The notes under the pieces were generated by a model that saw nothing but the letters and a program-made list of their open reading frames with translations, did no database searches and was not told where the DNA came from. 64,000 bases of DNA from Ziziphus jujuba (lineage: Eukaryota; Streptophyta; Magnoliopsida; Rosales; Rhamnaceae), in NCBI RefSeq assembly GCF_031755915.1, contig NC_083387.1:26105001-26169000 (forward strand), given 5' to 3'. Position 1 is the first letter of the stretch. Every line of letters starts with the position of its first letter. Positions 36,821 to 48,690 of this stretch are shown in pieces. The position numbers and the translations under genes are program-made.

Positions 36821-39640
36821 CTAAAGGTTAACCTCTTGGAGAGGTGACCTTTCATCGCTACTTGCTTGAAGTTTCTTTGCTGTGGTTGACAAAGTGTTAG
36901 AATTCTCTCTTGTAGAACTATGGAGCTTGTTATGCACCATCAAATCCTTAGCTGGACCAGTCTCTTCCTCAGACTTCTGAAACATTTTTCTTAAAGTATC
37001 CATCATTTCTACATCCTCACTGGAAAAGTCACCAATTCGATTACAGATATCTTCAAAAATATTTAAAGTTTCCTCCCTTTCTGTCGATAGCTTCATGATG
37101 TCTTGCAGGAGAACTCCATTTTCAAACTCAAGCTGCTTGACTATGCCCTCCATTCTCTCTTGTTCATCCACCAATTTTTTGGTTTCCAATCTGTCAGTTT
37201 CCACTAACAATTGAAGCTGCTCTGCTTCATGTTTCATGTACAACAAGGATTCTTCCTGTTGTTTCAGTCTATGGTGGGAGCTACATACCTCTTTTTCCAA
37301 ATCACAGATTATCTTGTTCTTCTCTTCAGTTTCTACCTCAGTCAGGCACATGCTTTTCTTCAGAGCTTCAGTAAGCACATCAATTTTTACCTGGTTTTCT
37401 ACAACATGTGCAAAAGAGGAAGTAACTGCACTCGTCAACTCTTGCTCTAATGACAATGTCAACAACTGGAGGGCTTTAATTCTACATTCTTTCTCATCCA
37501 TGTACTTTAAAAGAGTCTCCCTCTCCAGTCCAAAAGCTTTCTCTGCATCCAACCGTGCAAGGGTTGCAGCTTCTGATTCTCTTCTCGTTGACTCTTGCTT
37601 CACCTCACTAATCTCTTTTTGCTGATTCTCTATCCAATAGTCCATTACCTTAGCAATTTGGTAAAGGTTGTTTTTTCGCTGTAGGGTGATCTCCATTTCC
37701 TCTGTTTTTGCAGCAAGTCTAGATTCCATTAATATAATATGCTGCTGCTGATCTTCAATCTTCCTTTCTTGCTCTTTTGATGTGCAGATAAGGCTTTCTT
37801 TCTCATGCTCAAGAGTTTGCACGGTATCAGATAGTGAAAGAAGGGATTTCTCCATTTGTCTACAAGTTTCTTGCTTTTCTTCAACACATGCCTTTAGCCT
37901 TTTAGCATTAGATTCCCAGTGCTGTAACTGATGCTTTAATTGACTTGTTTCATGAATTTTCTCAGCCAATTCAAGATTTGCCCTTTCTAAAGCCTCTGAA
38001 ACATCTCTTTTATCATCATTTGCTCTACTTTCAATACGCAGAAGTTGTTCTTTCAAGTTAGATTGACATACTGATGATTCCTGAAGCATCCTTTTATGTT
38101 GTTGAAGCTCCTCTTCCAAGAAAACTCTTTGCTGTTCCATAAGTTCTAACGACTCTACCCTCTTCATTAAGGCTTCTACTTTCTCATGTTCTTGTGACAG
38201 TTCAAGTTGCAAATTATCTAAATTACTACTTTTCATCTTCAACTGTTCTGTAAGTAGAGAAAACTTATCTTGCTTCTCTTTGTTGCTTACCTGCATTTCA
38301 GCATTTGCACCAAATGTAATAGAGTAAGCCCCTGAAAGTTCTGATTTGAAGATTGTTAGTAATATTGGGATCTGTTGATTCAAAACCTCAATGATGGTAT
38401 AGCAACTTTCCAGATCGATGTGAAGCTTCTTCATCTGTTCCTCTTTATGTTTCAATTCAGACTTATAACTACTTATATCTCCTTTCATCTTCTCTATTTG
38501 AGATAACCATCCAGATTCTTTATCTTTCAGATTTCTGGAACAACGACTATGTACTTGCTCCAAGCCTCTAAGCTTGTTCCGCAGCTTATTTAAAGAAGTA
38601 ACTCCAGCATTTCTGATTTGAGACTCTTGAAGTTCTTTAAGTGATTCCATTAGTTCCTGATTCTCTTTCTCAAGATGGCTGATTTTAAATGCCATCTCCT
38701 TTGCAAGTGTCTCTTTTATTCCCAGTGTATTCCTTAGCTTTGCCATCTCTACATTTCTTTGTGTACTCAAGGTTTCGATCTCTGACTTTTCTTCTTCACA
38801 GTGGGCAAAGAAATTGCCAAAGCGTGATTCAAACTCGGATACTTGGATCTCCAGAAGTTTTCTTCTGCTTTCTTCATGAACCAAAGCTTGGTCGCATGCC
38901 TCTAAACGTGTTTGAAGGCCTTCAAGAATTCTAGTTTGAGAATCCAGGTTTGTCTGCAATGAAGAAATTTCTTTGATTAGTGCTGATTTTTCCTTCTCCC
39001 ACTCCTCCTTATTCATTTGGAACTGGTCTTGGAGCCCTTTGTGAGCTTCTTCAAGATGCTGAAACTGTTCTTTCTTCCATTTTAACTGATCTTGAACCTT
39101 TTCATTTTCATCCTCCAATTTAAGTATTACATCATCTCTCTGCCTAAGTTCTTTAGATTCTTGGTTCCTTTGCTCTGCTTCGAAAAGCTTTTTCTCTGTC
39201 ACCGATAAAAGTTTTCTAATGCCCACAATCTCCTGATTACTGGCACACACATTCTGCTCCAATTCTTTATTTCTAGTGGTTACTTCATCTAAAGCATGCA
39301 CCAACTCCCTATTTTTTCCTTCCATATTTTGCAATTTCTGCCCAAAATCAGCTTTCAGATTCTCATTCACAGAACTCAAATTCCTAAGAAACAACTCCTT
39401 TTCATGCAAACAAGATTCAAGCTTTCCAGAATATTGCCTTGCTTCAGCAATTTCCTCGGACTTGACATTTAGCTCTTGGGTTTGTTTCTCAATTTTCTGC
39501 TCAGTTTCTTCACATTTGAGTAATTGTTCATTGTAAGCTTTCTTCAAGCTCTCGAAAAGTTGTGTCTTACTCTGGTATTCAGCCTTGAGCTTCTCCATCT
39601 CTGCTTTGACATCGTTCAATTCTTTGCATACATCATCCAT
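36821..39640 (-). CDS. Long coiled-coil protein of the At4g38062 type, function unknown
   Basis: 939 residues in one coding exon, starting MDDVCKELNDVKAEMEKLK. Nearly the whole chain is Glu/Lys/Gln/Leu-rich heptad sequence without signal peptide or membrane segment. A less coiled break near SCYTIIEVLNQQIPILLTIF is a landmark of this plant family. The C-terminal 60 residues are Ser/Thr-rich and end RSPLQEVNL. Such proteins are usually scaffolds, but no activity can be read from the sequence. The frame stays open upstream to 39880, but that extension is hydrophobic and unlike the family. A splice acceptor (TTTTCCTAG at 39651) lies just before the ATG, so I start at 39640. A 5' leader exon probably ends at 40878 (CACAG|GTTTCTC). 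Two decayed partial copies of its 3' end lie at 33275-33665 and 34673-34850. Confidence 0.9.
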   Translation of the reverse strand: MDDVCKELNDVKAEMEKLKAEYQSKTQLFESLKKAYNEQLLKCEETEQKIEKQTQELNVKSEEIAEARQYSGKLESCLHEKELFLRNLSSVNENLKADFGQKLQNMEGKNRELVHALDEVTTRNKELEQNVCASNQEIVGIRKLLSVTEKKLFEAEQRNQESKELRQRDDVILKLEDENEKVQDQLKWKKEQFQHLEEAHKGLQDQFQMNKEEWEKEKSALIKEISSLQTNLDSQTRILEGLQTRLEACDQALVHEESRRKLLEIQVSEFESRFGNFFAHCEEEKSEIETLSTQRNVEMAKLRNTLGIKETLAKEMAFKISHLEKENQELMESLKELQESQIRNAGVTSLNKLRNKLRGLEQVHSRCSRNLKDKESGWLSQIEKMKGDISSYKSELKHKEEQMKKLHIDLESCYTIIEVLNQQIPILLTIFKSELSGAYSITFGANAEMQVSNKEKQDKFSLLTEQLKMKSSNLDNLQLELSQEHEKVEALMKRVESLELMEQQRVFLEEELQQHKRMLQESSVCQSNLKEQLLRIESRANDDKRDVSEALERANLELAEKIHETSQLKHQLQHWESNAKRLKACVEEKQETCRQMEKSLLSLSDTVQTLEHEKESLICTSKEQERKIEDQQQHIILMESRLAAKTEEMEITLQRKNNLYQIAKVMDYWIENQQKEISEVKQESTRRESEAATLARLDAEKAFGLERETLLKYMDEKECRIKALQLLTLSLEQELTSAVTSSFAHVVENQVKIDVLTEALKKSMCLTEVETEEKNKIICDLEKEVCSSHHRLKQQEESLLYMKHEAEQLQLLVETDRLETKKLVDEQERMEGIVKQLEFENGVLLQDIMKLSTEREETLNIFEDICNRIGDFSSEDVEMMDTLRKMFQKSEEETGPAKDLMVHNKLHSSTRENSNTLSTTAKKLQASSDERSPLQEVNL

Positions 39641-41020
39641 TTTTCCTTCTCTAGGAAAATTAAATTTTAAGAATCTCTGATGGTGGTAAAACTGAAAGTG
39701 GGAAAAAAATATGTCAAACAACTGGATCTCATTTATCATGGTGCACATAGATAAGTATATACCACAGAAAAGCCTTGCATCTACTATCCACCTCCCCCAG
39801 CACAAACACAAACGTGATATGGAGTTTTCCAATATTAACATGACCAAAAGAAAGTAATAAATATTACAATAAGGTAGCACATCAAAATAAAAGCTTTTAT
39901 AATTGAAGGCATTCCATATAAATCGTACAACTTACTGTTTGCTGGTTGTTGAAGTAGGAAGAGGAAACTAATCAATATAGATTCCAAGCAGAATAAACTA
40001 AAGTTTTTATTGTACGGAGTTTCACTGAATGAACTAATTGAGTTCTTGAATTTAGTAATACTTTAGAAAGATGTTCAGCTGATAAACAAGAGTATCTTCA
40101 TGGAATTGAGAAACAATGCAGGCAAGTGGAAATAACAAAGTTGAAGTTCTAATTCCGCATCCCTTCGTCCAGATTTATGATCCACCTATAAAGAATTGCT
40201 TTCATTGGGTTCCTCAAAAACAATACTTTTCCTTCATTTTCTGAATGTTCTATCTCTATTTGTTCAATATTTTCTCTTTGTTTCTAAAAAAATAAGTAAA
40301 ATTACAGTAGGCACTTATAAACAAAAGTAGAACCTCATAGTTTTTTTTTTTCCCCCAAAAAAATGGAAGTACAATTTCGTGGATGCAAAATACCACGGAC
40401 AGAGATCGAAAACACCTTCCACATGTTCAAGCAAAAATTGTTAAATTACACGAGATAAAACATTCTAATTAAGTGAGAAAATGCACAAGAAAATTGCTAA
40501 CAAGCCAATTGAAGAAACAAAAAAGATGTATTTAACCAATATCAGCACCCTTATAGCTTGGAACTTGAAGGAAGATCTATAATGTGCAAAGCAAATTTGT
40601 AGGTTTACTTTTTGCAGACGTAAACATTCCAATCCTGAGAAAACAGCTCTATCAATTTTCAGTTTACAACCATCTTTTTCCTATATATATATTTTTTTAT
40701 TTTCTCGAGAACCAAACAGGACCCCAAAAAAAAATAAATAAATAAAGAAGCCCTAGAGAAGTTGAACGCAAGAAAGATGAAAGACGGAATTTTAGCACAA
40801 ACAAACACCAGAATACAGATGAACTGGAAATGATCTGAAAAACAAACTCGAAAAATAAAGAAAGAAAGTAGAGAAACCTGTGACTATAAGATCCAGTCTC
40901 ACCAAAACGCCATGAAAACAGAGAGAGACAGAGAGAGACGCTGGTGTGTGTGAAGCGGGAATCAGGCTTTAATTTCGTAGGTTTGAAATACGAGTCCGAC
41001 TGTGCAAGTAGCGCCAACAT
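39641..41020 (-). promoter_or_regulatory. Leader intron and first untranslated exon of the coiled-coil gene
   Basis: Inferred intron 39651-40877 (donor GTTTCTC, acceptor TTTTCCTAG, minus strand). The leader exon covers about 40878-41020 and contains CTCTCTCTGTCTCTCTCTG. The frame at 40697-41020 crosses the splice site and is not expected to be translated as such. Confidence 0.5.
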
Positions 41021-43237
41021 TGCAACTTTATTTATTTTTCAAAAAAAAAAAAAACATTGCAACTTTATTTATTTATTTATTTGGTAATAATTGCAACTTT
41101 ATTTATATCACTCACTCCCTCTCCCCTATTTTGTCTTGGGTTTAGCATCTATGCCCCTCTATTATTAAATTTTTGCAGTTTAGTCCTCTTTTTTTTTTCG
41201 AACATTTTAAATCCTTTAATTTCAATTTTTCTTTTTGCACTTTGAACTTTCGTCCAATTTTTTTTGCCTTTTTAATAGTTTTATGCAGTATCCTAAAAGG
41301 CCAATTTAGGCTTTATCTTGGTAAGCCTAGGCTTCACTTTGGAGAAAATGCTTAATCTTGAAGTAAAGTTTAGAAAAAGGCAGTCAAAACTATATTGACA
41401 GCCTAATGAGTACTTAGTGCCATGAGGCATAAGTCTTTTTCATCATTTTTTTGAAGATTAAGTTTTTTTTTTTTTAAAAAAAAAAGGATAAAAAAGAATT
41501 TATAAGAAATTAGAAAAAATAAAAAAAGGAAGAAAGGAAAATTGTTGTTAAAAAAAAAAAAAATTATTCAGCAAAATCCTTATCTATATGTACTACATGG
41601 TTCATATGTTCAAGAGGAAAAAATATTAATAAATTATAAACATTAAGCTACATAGTTTTAAAAGAAGGGGAATAAATTGGAATACAATAAAGAGATCGAC
41701 AAGAATTGGTTAAATTATTCTTATATTTAAATTCTATAATATAAGAATTATTAAGGAATCATATGCTTGGATAATATATAAGACTAAATATTTTTTATTG
41801 GAAATTTAGAAAGGATGGAGTTCCCATGAAATGATTATGAATAGATTTTCGCTAATTAAAGAGAGATAAAAATTAGTTAGACTATGGTTATATTTAAATT
41901 CTATATTATAAAAATTATTAGACAAATTTTTTTTATTGAAAATTTGAAATTACAAACTTTTCATGAACTTATTATGAATAAATGTTTGTTAATTTATATT
42001 AGTTGCATGTATTATTATGACATAGACTTATATATATTTTGATTTTCAAAATATAAATTATTTTATTAACTTAGTCGTGTGATGTAATTAAAATAATAAT
42101 AAAAATAATAAAATGCTATATTATGTCCAGGCTTCGTCTGGCTACACTTAAGTTTATAAAGCATTTTTTTTTTTTTTTTTTTTGGTAAATAGACTTAAGT
42201 TTATAAAACTTAAAGATTTAAGCTCGCTACCTTATCACATCTTACACTTTCTATAAAATTTAGTTTTAAGGCATTGGATGTATTTACAGTAAGAATAAAA
42301 GTAACAAAATTATAAAACTGGATAACTTCAGAAAATTCATTTATGTTGCATTAAGTGTGTCAAAACTACTCAAAAAATAAACAAAAAAGGATTAAAAAAG
42401 CAAAGTGCAAAAAGTTTTGAAATTTAAAAACCAAAAACATAAGTTTAATAATTGATGGGTATAGGCGCTAAATGCCCTTTTCTTTTTAGTTATTTCCTTT
42501 TGCATACATGTTGGGAAAATAAATATTTTTAATTTCCTTTTGTTTAGATGACTATTTAAAGTGTTATTATTATTATTATTTTTCTTTTTTGCAAAATTTT
42601 GTTTTTCAATATCTATTAAAATTATATATACCATCTCTGCAAATAAAATGGTTTCAAATTCTATTAAAAATGGTTTTAAAATAAACTTGACGCCTTTTTC
42701 TCAACCCTCAAGAATCACTTTTTATTATCATTAGTTCTTTTAAAATGTTGTAAATGTGTTTTGAAAAATGAGATTCAAATGAAATAAAATTATTATTTTC
42801 TTTATTAAAGCAAAAAAAAAAAATTAAAAAAAAAAAATATATATATATATATATATATTGAGTAATCTCCTGTGGATACAAAAGGAAAAACCAAAGTCAT
42901 CTCCATAAGCATGCTTTGACATTGTAAGGCTATCTTTCCCAAATCCAACCATTTGAAATAAATCACACTCATAATTTTCAGATAATGAAACAAAATTTGA
43001 CGTTCCACATGTATACAAAAATAAATAGGCTCCTATCTTGTATCCAAACTAACAGATCAATGAATGTAAGAACAAGAGCATTGTTGTCTTAGTTAAAACA
43101 GTTCACAGGAATTGGTTTGGTGGCCTCTGTTGTCCTCAACAATGATACAAATTTTGGCTGCTATTGCAAAGCGTCACAGATGAAATGACGATTCGCTCAA
43201 CAATGTTATAAATTTTGAGCTACCATTGCAAAATGCT
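41021..43237. other. Intergenic AT-rich DNA
   Basis: Very AT-rich, with A and T homopolymers, a T20 run (42164-42183), an (AT)n tract (42838-42858) and a diffuse pair of related segments near 41690-41780 and 41870-41960 (TTATATTTAAATTCTATA). No gene is supported. The upstream promoter of the coiled-coil gene should lie just right of 41020. Confidence 0.5.
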
Positions 43238-44800
43238 TCAAGCCCTTTCCTCGATAAGTAATTGTTCAAGTTCCTCCCTACGCCGCTCCAATTCCTGTAA
43301 TTTTTAATATAGAGTAAGTTTCAGAACCAAGAGGGGAAAAAAAAAAAAAAAAAAAAAAAGATTAAAAAAAGGAAACTTGTTCCAGAAAAACAAAACCAGA
43401 ACTATAAGTGGCAGAAATTTGCATATTCAGTAAACCACCATAAATTTAAAGTTACATCTAGAACTGCCGTATGTTAGCAGTTAGAAGTTATATAATAACA
43501 AGCACCATACTTGTTAAACTAATTCAGTATGATAGCTTACCTCTAGATCCTTTACTGCCTGCTCCCTTGTAGTTTCTTTTTGCTGGCGAGAACGTTTGAG
43601 GAAGCCAATGCATAGGATTCCCTTAAAATTGGTAAAAGCAAGTATTAAATATACCAGTTTATTGTAGAAAAACTCAAGGAGAAAACTCAAGGAGAAAAGC
43701 GAGAAACTAAGACCAACACACAAGTCTACTAAAAACGAAAACATAGAGAATATAGATAGCAAAAATGCAATATTTATCACAAAGTAAAATAACCAGAGGT
43801 GATATGGAAATTTATAAATCATATTCTTGTGCCAGCAATCTCTATCACGTTGAGTACAGGAGCAATGTTGAGCCATTAAGAATCTTAATTTAACTAAGAA
43901 ACAGAGTGTCAAAGAACAATATTAAAATTTTGATTAAAGCACTATGACGAGACAAGTTTTGGTAAAGTATCTAAACCAGGAATGCAACTTAGAGAAAGAA
44001 CTACCTCGGCAGATATACAAAAAAGTAATGTTATGCATGAATAGAGGACTCACTCACTCAGTCCTGAGACTCCTGACATAACAAATGATGCTTATCTATT
44101 TACATACCATAAAAACATAGACTACACCACAAGCAAGAAGCAAATAGCTTGCTATGTTCTGAAGAAGAATAAGGTCCTTCTGCTTGCTAGAATAATCAGG
44201 AAAAGCTCTTGTCATAACAGCAACGCTGAAGAAAACAATCATGAGTTTAGAAATTGAGTGAGAATAAGTCAGTCTGTGCATTCATGTGTGCAAAGAGATA
44301 AATCTTGCTTGTGCATCGTGCAAAGATATAAATCTTGCTTGCATATTTCTGGACATTCAACCAAAAATTTGTAATCCTATATTCATAATCTCTAATTGAA
44401 ATTATATTGTCACATGGCTAGGAAATATGTGCTTGTTGAATGAACTGTAGACTTCCTAATGAATAAAAAGGAAAGTTGGATTTGGGAGCTTATTGGTATT
44501 AAGGTATGGTGGTTATGAGATGCAGGGGCATCAGACGTCTATGGTGGTTTGCAGATTGATGGTGGTGGAGGGTTGGGAGAGATGAGAAAAAACAATAAAT
44601 CTCTTACTGAAGACATACAAGATCTGCAGCATACCCCTGCCAGCCCAATACTCCAGAACCTGCAAAAGGTTATTGCAAATATGATTAGCTAAATGGAGGA
44701 AAAATCCAACCTTAATACTGCACGAAATTCTGCAGTCAGAAAAGGTCTTCAAAGGTATATTGTTTTGGCATGTTAACTCAAGATTAAGGAAGACTGCACA

Positions 44801-44849
<49 letters not shown>

Positions 44850-46594
44850 ATCCACCACGATATATGATCTGATTATTATGAGTATCTAGATTAAGTTTTG
44901 ACATAAGAAGCTTACATATAATTTTCTTAAAAGTAGATGCAGAGTGTATCACTGTCACAGTTTTAAACTCTCTGTACGTGTTTGGTGTGTGAATTACATT
45001 CTCATGTAGCGCACAGACTCTTGAAGCAGCTTCCCCATAGCATTTAAAAGTGCACAAATGGCCGGTCGAGATATTTAACAAATGGAGAAAGGGAAATGGA
45101 AAATCATATTCAATAAAATTTCTACTCTTTTCATTTTGTCTTCTTAGCTACAGAATACAAAGAATCATACACTTGTTTTGCAGTTCTCTTGATGTCATAT
45201 TTCAATTCTATACATTAATAAAAACACTCTCGAGGGACACAACACCACAAATATAAGAAATTTTTAGGATTAGCTTTCTATGAGAATGTCTTGTTTAGAG
45301 ATATTAGCTTCCTATGAAAGTTACTCCCAGAGTCCTAGTTCTACCAATGAATATTTGGCGGTGAATGACATAGATGCCACCCCAAAAAACAGTTGTAAAT
45401 GAACTGAATAGTCTGCAGTGCCTAACTTAAATTGACAGAATATTCTACGACATCCAGCAGTGGTAACCTCAAACTAATATCTGTTTGACAGCACTAGTAG
45501 ACAATGACATGCAATCCACATGAACAATATTAAGTACTTCATATACAAGCTTTTGAGTTATGGTGCCAAACAAACATAGAAAGAAAGGAAGAAAAAAATA
45601 ATTTTCAAATATGACAAGTAGTAATCTGAAAATTGTGGAGAGTTATTGACATTCACTACCGAATCAATTTCTTTCCTAATTGAAAACTACCAAATAAAAT
45701 GTATATAGTTGTCCAAGAGTTGTGGAAAAATGAAGCAAAACTCCTAAATAAACATTGAACCCTAACTAAACTAAGAGCCATTCTTTACATATTTTAAATA
45801 GAAATATATATATATATATATATATAGCATTGTTCCTTTGTACATCTTATTCATTTTCAATTAACAGCTTTGGTCTGCATTTACTAAGAAAGGGAGCATG
45901 AAAATGATGCTCCCTGTAGCAAATAATTTAGCTTGACGAATCAGTATCAACATGACTATCTTTGAACTTGGAATAGATTTCAGGCTTGTAATGTTCTTAT
46001 TAATTAGTAACTTCTGCTCAAATTCATAGATAAAGATTAATAGGAAAATAACAATAGATTCTTGAAAAATATATATTATATTTTTTTATGTCTTAACTGT
46101 ATTGATAAGGATATATTATACATATATACACGATAATTACCCCAAAAAATAAAAAAATAAAAAAATAGTTATCCTATAACCCTTTCTTCTATTTACAACT
46201 AAGTAATCTGCTTAAGATAATACCCTTATCATGGGTTTATCTTCTATCATAACAGCTATTAATTGGTTTTCTCAAATTATCACAACTGTCGGAACATCCG
46301 TCGGGTGTGGATAGTTTATCGCTTTCTTTAAAAAAAAAAAAAAAAAAACTACTTGCAAACAAGAAATGCTTCAACCAGCTCAAATATTATTTCAATCATG
46401 TTCAACTGAGATCAAAGAATAAAGACGAACCTTCCAGAACTTGATGATGAATTCCCACTCTGTCTCGGCCAGAACCACAAAAGCTGCAATCAAAACTGCA
46501 TAACACCGAAATATCCCATCGAAAACCTACATTAAACAATCACAAAGATTAATTCCACAGCTACACATTTATATGTACTTCTGTATAAAATATA

Positions 46595-46636
<42 letters not shown>

Positions 46637-46851
46637 ACATCAGATCCGTCCTTGAAAGATCGAATGGCGGAGAGAATATTAACAGCAATACAGAGAATGG
46701 CCGTAAGAGAGGTTATGACGCTGAAGCACTTACACACCACCAAGAAAGGGTCCGGCCTCGTTCGCAATCTGGTGGAGCCGCCCGAAGTCGAAGACACTCT
46801 CGTCAAGCTCTCTCCTCCTCCTCCTCCTTCTCCTTCCCCTTCTCTCGGCAT
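43238..46851 (-). CDS. COPI-associated/TVP15-like integral membrane protein, 6 exons
   Basis: Exons in transcript order: 46851-46639, 46526-46431, 44659-44619, 44225-44108, 43621-43541, 43294-43238, giving 201 residues. I assign it to the COPI-associated protein family (Golgi/vesicle membrane proteins related to yeast TVP15). Hydrophobic helices lie in VVCKCFSVITSLTAILCIAVNIL, CYAVLIAAFVVLAE, the LQIFVAVMTRAFP region and IASYLLLACGVVYVFMGILCIGFL. YWAGRGMLQI between helices is a family landmark. The N-terminus is a Gly/Glu/Arg-rich cytosolic tail and the C-terminus a charged helix (REQAVKDLEELERRREELEQLL), probably a coiled coil. Exon 3 ends at ATCTT|GTATGT, because the alternative donor at 44608 would bring in a stop. 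CT repeats lie in introns 1 and 2. Confidence 0.82.
44804..44846. repeat. (GA)n microsatellite in intron 2 of the TVP15-like gene
   Basis: About 21 GA repeats; CT on the transcribed strand. It is likely length-polymorphic. Confidence 0.9.
46603..46633. repeat. (GA)n microsatellite next to the first donor of the TVP15-like gene
   Basis: On the transcript strand this reads GTAACTCTCTCT..., so the CT run begins within a few bases of the 5' splice site of intron 1. Length variation could affect splicing efficiency. Confidence 0.8.
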
Positions 46852-47035
46852 ATCGAAAAAATATTCCCGCAGTTTCTCGACCTCCCGAGAAAATCCTCTC
46901 AGCTACGAGAAAATTTCCTTCTTTCGCTGGTATTAACGAAACCCCAAGTCCTTTGAGGGAACTTGCTGTCACTTGCTTATTAGCAATCGTGGAGTTCTCC
47001 AACAGAAACTTTTGACCGTTTCGAGCAATTCTTAA
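46852..47035 (-). promoter_or_regulatory. Upstream region of the TVP15-like gene
   Basis: 184 bp between the start codon and the left end of a duplicated block. It contains GA/CT-rich and TTTCCTTC-like sequence, fitting a 5' leader and core promoter. If the promoter is longer, it extends into the duplicated block. Confidence 0.4.
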
Positions 47036-48690
47036 TTTTTATCACTTTCAAAAAGCGGGATTCTTTCACCTGCTATTCAAGGCAACCCCAATTGGGAACC
47101 GAAACCTGACCGTTACCAATTTGGTATACTGACACGTGGCGGTAAGTTGTTTTCTTCCAGCATCTTGGCTTAGATTTCTTGCCACGTTTCATCAACTGTA
47201 TGGATGTTTTTAGTTCTTCATGGGCCCCATACTTCTTAGGTGGATTGAATTGTGTGATGAATTGGCAACCGTGGCTTTGATATAGGATGTTAGTCAATGC
47301 TTCATATTGAGTTTGACCATTGACTAGCAGTTGATTCTTACGCTGCACCGACTTTATATTATTGCATCATAGGTGCTTAATTTTAATTTACCTCTTTTTT
47401 TTTTCTTTTTTTTTAATAAGATAAATATAATTGAAAAAAGATTTTTAATCTATACTTATAATTTAATAATTATTGTTTTCTTTTTTGTTATTTTTTAGAG
47501 GGAAAAAAAAAAAAACTCGTATATATGAAAGTAAGTTGTAAAAATTTATTCACATCACCCACAAAGGCTAAGCATGTTACCAATTGGAGTTGCTCTCTTT
47601 TCTTATAAACCAACATTCAATTTTTGTGATGATCAAAAAGAAAAAAGATTCAATTTTCGTGGAGAGAACTTAGTTACCTAGGAAAGAAAGAAGAAGGAAG
47701 AAAATAGACAGCTTCTTTGGTCAAACCGACTAGTAATATATAAATGAAGAAAAAAAAAGAAGAAATATATAAAAAAAAATGATATAAAGAGAAGGAAAAA
47801 GAAAATCAAATGAAAAAATGGAAAGAATGTGAGGAAAATTATATAAAAGAAAAAAAATCACAACGAAAATCAAAAAAATAAATTAAATAATAATAATAAC
47901 AGCACGCTTGATGAATTGGCACGTTCTTATTTGTTATTATTAATTGATATTATTTAATTGGAAAAATGATCTAATTAGAAAAACCTTAAAAAAATAAAAA
48001 AAAACTTATTTGGAAAACCGAAAAGAGTTCCTTTAAACACAACATTCACAACGCCCAACAACCAAGAAAATACTTTAAGAAATTCATTCCCTTCAAGAAA
48101 ATCCTTCGAAGTTAGTTCAAGCAAAACATTGATAACCTCCAACAATGAACGACAAGGAGTCGAAAAATCAGACTTCCTCCAAGCACGACATGAAGTTCAA
48201 GTTCCAACCTCCAATAGAAGAAGATGAGAAGAAGAAAACGGTACCAATAATTCATTTTCACTATCAATCTTTCTTCTATATCTTTAAAAGGATTCATTGT
48301 CAGTTCTATTTTTAAATTTTATATAATTCATTGTCAGAAACTCTTTACCTTGGATACTGAGTCAATATACGTTTATAAAGATTCATTGTAATCAGTCCTG
48401 TTTAATATACGTTTATAAAGATTCATTGTAATCAGTCCTGTTTTCCAAGTTTGTATAATTCATTGTCGGATTAATGAATTTTCTATCTTGGAATCTGAGC
48501 ACAACCTTCACAATCTCTAAAAACGTAGTGCGAGGAAAAGAACAAGGTGTACACGAAAATTCATTCCCACTATTAATTTTTATTTTATATGTTTATAAAA
48601 ATTCATCAATTTTCTACTTTGGAATCTGGATCTCATAAATATAACGTTATTATTACTATTATTATTATTTTTCATTGTAACCAATACTTG
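47036..48690. repeat. Large dispersed duplication, copy 1
   Basis: Matches 51294-53668 in the same orientation. Shared landmarks: AAAAGCGGGATTCTTTCACC, GGTATACTGACACGTGGCGG, TTTGGTCAAACCGACT, TCCTTCGAAGTTAGTTCAAG and ATCTGGATCTCATAAA. Divergence is moderate. It holds the exon-like frame at 48144-48240 and, near 48365-48440, a perfect or near-perfect tandem repeat of about 45 bp (ATATACGTTTATAAAGATTC). Confidence 0.85.
48144..48240 (+). other. Possible first exon of an unidentified gene
   Basis: ATGAACGACAAGGAG opens a frame reading MNDKESKNQTSSKHDMKFKF then PPIEEDEKKKT, closed by a good donor context (AAAACG|GTACC). The copy at about 53074 keeps the start but is frameshifted to a stop after QPPTSNRIG. 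No downstream exon could be joined with confidence. It may be a remnant of the gene duplicated with this block. Confidence 0.25.

Noticed and set aside
39641..39880. 80-residue N-terminal extension of the coiled-coil protein
   Set aside because: The open frame is hydrophobic and Cys-rich, overlaps a probable leader intron and is separated from MDDVCKEL by a splice acceptor.
40697..41020. 107-aa minus-strand frame upstream of the coiled-coil gene
   Set aside because: It runs across the inferred leader-exon donor into the intron. A low-complexity Phe/Leu/Ser translation.
44608..44659. Longer version of exon 3 of the TVP15-like gene using the donor at 44608
   Set aside because: Joining it to the next exon brings in an immediate stop. 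The donor at 44618 keeps the frame and the family sequence LQIFVAVMTRAFP.
46573..46956. Plus-strand frames over the first exon of the TVP15-like gene
   Set aside because: Antisense shadows of exon 1 and of a GA microsatellite.
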